Shown piece by piece: positions 57,592 to 64,000 of a stretch of 64,000 nt of DNA. Both the position numbers and the translations under genes were made by a program. The first letter of the stretch is position 1. Each line of letters begins with the position of its first letter. This stretch comes from Mactromeris polynyma. Lineage: Eukaryota > Mollusca > Bivalvia > Venerida > Mactridae. The notes under the pieces are model-generated. The model was not told where the DNA came from and did no database searches. It saw only the letters and a program-made list of their open reading frames with translations. The stretch spans positions 2,342,819 to 2,406,818 of the forward strand of contig JASFXZ010000043.1 of NCBI GenBank assembly GCA_032209605.1, in the 5' to 3' direction.

Positions 57592-57603
57592 CGCGCATGC
57601 GCA
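57592..57603. promoter_or_regulatory. NRF-1-like site, candidate promoter
   Basis: CGCGCATGCGCA is a full NRF-1 consensus. It lies 141 bp before the candidate first exon at 57744, inside a locally CpG-richer patch. Confidence 0.4.
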
Positions 57604-57743
57604 CTGCGTGTAGGGAAAAACAACATCGTTAATTTCGGCGAAAGAAAGTGAAAAGCGTTTATGCAAGAACGCTGCCAGTTGAAAGCTAGCAGAGATATTT
57701 TAATAAGTAAGAAGAACTTGGTTTTAAAGAGGATGAACCATTC

Positions 57744-57763
57744 ATGGACTCCGAAAGGGACAG
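57744..57763 (+). CDS. Transposase-like gene, candidate exon 1
   Basis: ATG GAC TCC GAA AGG GAC AG, then a GTAAGA donor, phase 2 (MDSERD). Joined to the acceptor before 58414, it continues SRQIETEIQNNVP in the only frame that leads through the minisatellite into the coiled coil. The acceptor there (accggtggacag) has a poor pyrimidine tract, so the join is uncertain. An earlier ATG (57733) in another phase is the alternative. Confidence 0.3.
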
Positions 57764-58413
57764 GTAAGACTAAATTATATCTAGTATGCAAATGAACCTA
57801 GGTGACCCGCGAAATTTGTTTGTTGAAAAATGATTGCAGAGGCACCAGTTCTCGTGCCAGCTTAAAACTGTTGAATCCAATGTTGGGGTTGGTGATTAAC
57901 AGTATAATTAATTCCATACGATTGCACAGGATTTATTAATGTTCGTTTAAATATTATATTTTAGAAATAGTCAACACATGTTTTCGGTTTTCGCGCGGTG
58001 TTATTGTTTCGTATTCGAGGCGTTTCGTCCATGTTCATTTTGCCCCATGGCATTGCTTAGCGGTTACTGGGTTTCCTAATAGACCAATATAATTGAGAAT
58101 CCAGAAACACAGACAAACCCAGGTAAAAAATTATAATTGCAACAAGGGACAACATAACCCTAAAAAATACCAACATGAGAAATACAGATATGATAACTGA
58201 AGGAATACACTGGTGATTTTATAAATGTCCTATGCTTATCTAGACTACAAAATATTGCAATTTTAGTTGTTTATGATTTGTGCCAGTTTTCTGCAGCTTA
58301 AAACATGGTCATATTAGAATAATACTTAATTCAAAAAATTCACTTGTTTTTTCAGTCCTGTAATAATTTGTTTGGTCAGGCAACATTTAATCATCTGTCT
58401 GACCGGTGGACAG

Positions 58414-59695
58414 CAGACAAATTGAGACAGAGATTCAAAATAATGTGCCCCAGTGTCCCCATCCCATCATTGAGACAGAGACTCAAAATAATGTTCCCCA
58501 GTTTCCCCATCCCATCATTGAGACAGAGACTCAAAATAATGTGCCGCATTGTCCCCATCCCATCATTGAGACAGAGACTCAAAATAATGTTCCCCAGTTT
58601 CACCATCCCATCATTGAGACAGAGACTCAAAATAATGTGCCGCATTGTCCCCATCCCATCATTGAGACAGAGACTCAAAATAATGTTCCCCAGTTTCCCC
58701 ATCCCATCATTGAGACAGAGACTCAAAATAATGTGCCCCAGTGTCCCCATCCCATCAGTGAGACAGAGACTCAAAATAATGTTCCCCAGTGTCCCCATCC
58801 CATCATTGAGACAGAGACTCAAAATAATGTGCCCCAGTGTCCCCATCCCATCATTGAGACAGAGATTCAAAATAATGTGCCCCAGTGTCCCCATCCCATC
58901 AGTGAGACAGAGACTCAAAATAATGTGCCACAGTGTCCCCATCCCATCAGTGAGACAGAGACTCAAAATAATGTGCCACAGTGTCCCCATCCAATCAGTG
59001 AGACAGAGACTCAAAATAATGTTCCCCAGTGTCCCCATCCCATCATTGAGACAGAGACTCAAAATAATGTTCCCCAGTTTCCCCATCCCATCATTGAGAC
59101 AGAGACTCAAAATAATGTGCCCCAGTGTCGCCATCCCATCATTGAGACAGAGACTCAAAATAATGTGCCACAGTGTCCCCATCCCATCAATGAGACAGAG
59201 ACTCAAAATAATGTGCCGCATTGTCCCCATCCCATCAGTGAGACAGAGACTCAGAATAATGTGCCCCAGTGTTCCCATCGCATCAGAGTGACTCGCCAGC
59301 AATCACCAGATTCAGTTAAAGCTAAGAATGAACTACTGCATGTACTGTACTGTAAACAACAAAAGAAGTTGACTATCCTTAAACGTCTTGTGGAAAACGA
59401 AAGAGATTCACTCGAGCTACTGAGAGCAGTGAAAGGCCAATTTTCAGTACGGAATGTTACCAAAAGGGATGAATGCGCAAAAATCACCCACAAAAGACTC
59501 CATTCACTGAATAGTTTAGTCAGGAAGCAGAAAGGCTTGCTAGCGACAGTAAATGCTGAAAACTGCGAGCTTCAATCAAGACTTCAACAGTATGAATCTG
59601 ATCAGATAACATTTACAAATAATACTGAATGCCTCAAAGAAGTCAGCCATAAAAAGAGTCGCTTTGTAAAAACTACGCGACACGGGCAGCACTAA
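58414..59695 (+). pseudogene. Transposase-like gene N-terminal part: coding minisatellite and coiled coil
   Basis: The frame runs through about 18 copies of a 16-residue repeat (IIETETQNNVPQCPHP) and then unique sequence: SVKAKNELLHVLYCKQQKKL, LVENERDSLELLRAVKG, KRLHSLNSLVRKQKGLLATV, NAENCELQSRLQQYES, with heptad-like spacing of a coiled coil. It stops at 59693-59695. A shift near 59680 would continue KTIKYELKKKQDEIES, so the original ORF probably went on into the core at 59865. The apparent start of the open frame is a GTG, which is not usable, hence the proposed splice from 57763. Confidence 0.5.
58424..59283 (+). repeat. 48-bp minisatellite, about 18 units
   Basis: Units are attgagacagagactcaaaa + taatgttccccagtttcccc + atcccatc. 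48 is a multiple of 3, and three frames (two sense, one antisense) are open across it; only one leads into non-repeat coding-like sequence. Confidence 0.95.
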
Positions 59696-59756
59696 AACCA
59701 TTAAATATGAACTAAAGAAAAAACAAGACGAAATAGAATCCTAAATATTTGAAAAT

Positions 59757-61918
59757 GAATCATTAAATGAAGAACAGACAAACTGCATAACAAAAAATGA
59801 AGATGGGTCATTCAGCAACAATGTTTGTTTGTGTGTAATTGAACTTTTTGGTTAAGAAATTGGTATGGAAAAAATTCCACATGCTATTGATGCAGCCAGT
59901 AAACACGTGTTCCACTTCATGTTTAAGAAAACAGACCTCCCAACACTGACGACAGTGCGAAATATAATAGATGAAGGTCACTATTTGGCAAAAAGTTTCA
60001 TTGCTAAAAATATTGAAAGTGCTGATCATATTGGAATAAGCAGAGATGGTACGACAAGAAAGAAGGAAACAATTGTGGATACGTGTGTCACATTGAACAC
60101 TGGAGAGATTATGAGTCTCGGCTTCACAAAAGTAGCTCGTGAAACTGCGGCAGTTATCAACACCGTCACAAAAAATCAATTGACAGAGTTAGCGGAAACA
60201 GTTGCTGATAATTGTAATGAGAAGCGAAAAGACACAATAGTTCAGTTTATCGCGAAGTCACTCGAAAAATTGTCATTCACTATGAGTGATAGAGCAAGCA
60301 ATGAGAAACTTGCGGACAAATTACTAAATGATTGGAGAGATAGTGTTCTCAACAACAATTACTGTGAAAGTGAAAAACAGGCTGTGTTTCAATACCACTG
60401 CATGTGCCACGTCTTGTTGGGATTCCACAGGTATGTGGCCGATGACTTGAAGAAGTATGAGAAGGAATATACAGCATCTGAAGGTCCGGTTGGAAGAGAC
60501 AGACTCCCGTTTTTCAAGTTCTGGCCCAAGAAGCAGTCGGGCTTTGGTCCTGCAGGGGATCATCTTGATTTACTTGACAGGTGGGAGGCTTACTGTTCAC
60601 GCAATGGAATTAAGTCTGTCATCGGCAATTATAAAGACAATAGATTTAATTCCTTGTTCCAAACCTCGGCTGAAGTGTTCTTGCACAGGGATAATTTTCT
60701 TCATGTTATAAAAACAGCCCAACATCCAAACCAGAAAACCGAGTCTGTTGAGGCTGATCTTCAATCTGACACTGTAAATACTATGCTAAGGGCCCTCACT
60801 ACAATGTATGTCAAGGTCACCGGTCCATACTGGTGGCTCGTTACCTCTGGCAAGGCATCCTATCTTCAGCTTCATCCACATGTGCAGAGTCTGGAAACCT
60901 TTCTAAAACAGTGTGCTGAAGATCCAGATAATTATGCTCCAACAAGACGTGACTTGGATTACTGATGACGATCTAGTGATACCCCACTCAGAAAAGTTTC
61001 TTCTTAAACTGTCAACTCCTGTTCCAGTCGATCAAACAAAATTATGTAATGAACTTCTTACTTTAATAATCAAATCAATGTTAAGAACAGTACAAAAACA
61101 GGAGACTGACTTTCTTGAAGGAGGACGCTACAGCACTAAACCATAAAAAGATGACCTTACCAGAACTTCATTTGCTCAGGTTAATAATCTTGCCTGTGAG
61201 CATCACTTCGGGGACTTGGACTCGATTCAGAGAAGACGGCCAAATGCTACCATCCACCACCATTCGTCAGTTCAGATGATAAAGCGCAATCGCAATCAAA
61301 TGATTAATTGGTTAATAGAAATGCCCGAGTTGGAGCAGAACATGCTTATGAAAAAAGCTCGCAAGGGTGGTGTGAATTGAAGGAAAATACACAGAGAGCA
61401 GGAGGAAAATGTACAAACAGAATTCTGGATATGATGGAAAATGGACAAAAAGAAAAAAGACGCAAACTTGTTGACAAATGCGAGTTTGATGAAGAATATG
61501 ATGAAGAGGGTATATTCAAGATATGCTGCCATGTATGGACAATGACTTTGGTGATAATGAGTACATAGCTGTGGCATATCAAGATAAATGGTATCCTGGA
61601 TGCATTGTGAAAACTGTTTCAAACGAAAAATTGTCGGTGAGTTTCATGATTCCATGTCGGAAACCTGGAACATTCATGTGGCCATCACGAATGGATATCC
61701 AGATTGTGGAAAAACAATTTGTGCTTAAAAGAAATATGGCACCAGAATGTTGTAATTCCGGTAGACAATGGTATTTTGAAGACTATGAGTGTATCAATAA
61801 ATTATATGAAAAATACCAACAACATTACTTTCATTATGTAAAGTGTTTTGTGCAGCTGTTTTCAAGCTCTTTCTGTTTGTGTATTTACCTTTTATGTAAG
61901 TACACTTTGAAAACATGA
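59757..61918 (+). pseudogene. RNase H-like transposase-type core and C-terminal domain, decayed
   Basis: Continuation of the gene above. The frame before the ATG at 59865 is protein-like (NNVCLCVIELFG) but has TAA at 59853. The core (59865-60965, 366 codons) shows DHIGISRDGTTRKKE, then FTMSDRASNEKLADKL, then FQYHCMCHVLLGFH; Asp, Asp and C-x-H in this order suggest a divergent hAT-like RNase H fold. The frame shifts near 60950 to DDDLVIPHSEKFLLKLSTPV, meets TAA at about 61144, continues NLACEHHFGDLDSIQRRRP, and shifts twice more (near 61365 and 61520). The last part (EYIAVAYQDKWYPGCIV, GTFMWPSRMDIQIVEK, SGRQWYFEDYECI) is a Tudor-like or unnamed C-terminal domain. From memory, similar proteins are abundant in molluscs and cnidarians. 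Confidence 0.65.
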
Positions 61919-63585
61919 CTGCAGTTGCTAAGACAATTTTAACTTTCGGGTGGCCTGGAAGATGTTTCACCCCCAACATCAATAGAACCTATTGAGACTT
62001 AAAAATGTAAGGATGAGTTGACATAATGATAATTAAATAACTTTACATTCATTCCTAATACTTCTAAAATACTATTAATTATTTAAATTTTAGTGGACAG
62101 AAAAATATCAAAACTGAAAATGTTCTAAGTGAACAAATCTTTAACAGAATGTTACCAAAATATTGAACGCAAAAATATTTGAATTAATATTTGTTTACTT
62201 TACATCAAATGGTTTAAAACATTTGGCTTTGTAGTCATACTATTAAAATAAGATCAATAAAGATAATGTCTCAACAAAAAAAATGTTTAAGTACACTTGT
62301 TGTATAATTATGCTACCAGACCAAGTGAGATTGTGAAACATGTATCATGATAATTGTTAGTTGAGTTGGTCCATTCATGGTCCACATCACCTAAATGCTA
62401 CATTAAAGAGGTGTGAATATAAACTACTAATAACTAAACAAGGAAAGATGTATGCTATTTATTGTTTCACCTTTTAAAAGTATGTACAAATTCAATCAAT
62501 ATACATGAACTGCAATGAGATGGGTCAAGTACTATTGTATCAGTATCAATACACTTAAAAAAGATTTAATGTTTTAAAGATATTTATGCATTTAGGTTGA
62601 TAGTTTTAGATGAAATTTTTTATTTCGAATATATCAGCCTCACTTGGATTTTACAATGATCTTGATATCCTAAAATATTAATAGGGTGGAGTTAGCTAAT
62701 AATACTCGATTAAAATAAACAGCTTTATAAAAATGTTGTCCTTAAAATATACAGCTTTATAAAAAATGCTGTCCTGAAAATAAATGTACTGATGACCTTT
62801 TTTCAATTATTGTCAGTCAAAAGGGTGTTGATAATATCACATAATTACTACAAAGTAAAAGGGTGTTGATTAAATCACACTGTTAATGTTATTAAACATG
62901 AAGGTATAGGATTTTTAAACTGTAACTCAACAATTTAATTTTAAAATGAACATCAAATTAAAATGTAAATCACACATATGAGTATGGTAAAAAGTGGGAT
63001 GAAAAGTCTAGGGTCTCTTAAAATTGGGAATGAAACGTTTTGGAGGATAATGACATGGGGGAGGAAATGACTTGTGGTGAAATGTCTGGAATTCTTCCAT
63101 GGTCAGCGATGCTGCCATTATAAAGGGTAAGCTGTATTGCCATGAATTGCACATTTATAATTTCTATTGGACAAAACATGTACACAAGTGATATCTTTAA
63201 GTATTTGTTTGTTCTTTTGTTAGGTCAAACATCATATGCAGCACAGATATCCACATACATTACAGTTTTGACTATGTGCAGCAGGTGTTCTATCATCATT
63301 ATGCACATCAGGTTGGGCCCCTCTTTTTCAAGATGCCAAGGAAATGCCAGTGCTATGGAGTTTGCTATGAGGCATCAGTTACATTGGTAAATACAGTATT
63401 ATAATTATGTATCATCAAGTAAGTATGGTATAGTAATTAATGTACATGATAACAGAGTAGGCTAATGTCCAGTGTGACTTTGATCAAAGTAATCTGAACA
63501 TCTTACTTGGGACATTTGTCACATAGTGACAGTGCAATAAATAACTTCAAAAAGTTATAATTTGGAATATTATTCCCCTACATAA
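61919..63585. other. No gene seen; small tandem duplications
   Basis: AT-rich 3' flank. Near 62715-62775 an 'acagctttataaaaaatg' segment is present twice, and near 62820-62880 'aaaagggtgttgat' twice. The ORF at 63142-63390 has no recognised features. Confidence 0.4.
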
Positions 63586-63589
63586 TTTC

Positions 63590-64000
63590 TAATTAAATGA
63601 TTTTGAGATGGTGCTGAGTTTCAGAGTTTGGTTCAATCTCTTACTGTGATAGCAGTTGAAAGCCTGATTGTTATAATTGTCTGTCCGTCGGTCACACAAT
63701 CTTGTGTCACTCATATCTCCAAAAGTATATGAGCCATAGTCATGAAACTTTACAGGAATGTTCACCAGCATGTGAAGTTGTGTTTGGCTGTAAAGTTATT
63801 GTCCTTGACTTAGTTAAAATATAGACTACAGAATATGCAATCTTGTGTCACTCATATTTGCAAAAGTATATGAGTCAGATTCATAAAACTTTACAGGAAT
63901 GTTCACCAGCATGTGTAGTTGTGCACAATGGGTGTCATGTTTGGTTATGCCCAATAGCTGCAACGTTATGGCCCTTGACTTATCACCTTAATCAGTACAG
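63590..64000 (+). repeat. Dispersed repeat with internal ~165-bp duplication
   Basis: The segment tcttgtgtcactcatatctc..aaagtatatgag..aaactttacaggaatgttca occurs twice (near 63700 and 63840). The type is familiar from bivalve genomes (from memory). It runs to the window end. Confidence 0.65.

Noticed and set aside
58344..59302. Other long sense and antisense ORFs over the 48-bp repeat
   Set aside because: They end at the edge of the minisatellite without entering protein-like sequence, and the sense one starts at TTG.

Overview
The window looks like AT-rich nuclear DNA from a metazoan, most likely a mollusc and probably a bivalve. The evidence is GT-AG introns, a peptide-receptor GPCR related to orexin/allatotropin receptors, several tRNA-derived SINEs with a molluscan look, decayed non-LTR retrotransposons, many short inverted-repeat elements and large minisatellites. 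The species call is inference. No bacterial operons, rRNA or CRISPR are visible. Many apparent ORFs start at GTG, TTG or CTG or lie inside repeats, and I do not treat them as genes.

Layout. 0-4.6 kb: the last two coding exons of a rhodopsin-family peptide GPCR, split by a 3.4 kb intron that holds a long inverted repeat with perfect TGACGTCA sites. 4.4-9.4 kb: two MITEs with TA target duplications, a tRNA-like SINE head, an AAT/AAC microsatellite and dispersed repeats. 9.4-17.7 kb: two copies of a block of about 2.3 kb, each with a 35-bp satellite (about 8 and 19 units); between them lie a tRNA-like pseudogene and a retroelement-protein relic with in-frame stops. 17.7-29.4 kb: SINEs, a 44-bp satellite (about 54 units) that may sit in the intron of a small secreted-peptide gene, and a 27-bp minisatellite (about 70 units). 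29.5-45 kb: a frameshifted LINE, MITEs (including a clear hAT-type one with an 8-bp target duplication and a Harbinger-type one with TTA), a candidate tiny two-exon gene between inverted satellites, a decayed integrase-like ORF and a decayed LINE.

45.3-48.5 kb (minus strand): the best intact gene, two exons encoding 943 residues. The N-terminal half resembles IFIT-type TPR proteins, a disordered linker and a second helical-repeat region follow, and the last ~150 residues have the alpha/beta pattern of a TIR/SEFIR-like domain. This is the most interesting gene, a possible innate-immune TPR-TIR protein.

48.7-57.5 kb: LINE relics (one with a 13-bp target duplication), dispersed repeats and a 32-bp degenerate satellite. 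57.6-61.9 kb: a transposase-like gene wreck, with a possible promoter containing an NRF-1-like site, a small first exon, a coding 48-bp minisatellite, a coiled coil, then an RNase H-like transposase-type core and a C-terminal domain broken by stops and frameshifts. 61.9-64 kb: AT-rich sequence and a dispersed repeat.

The two credible host genes, the GPCR and the TPR-TIR-like protein, are not functionally linked as far as the sequence shows. The rest is mainly repeat biology.
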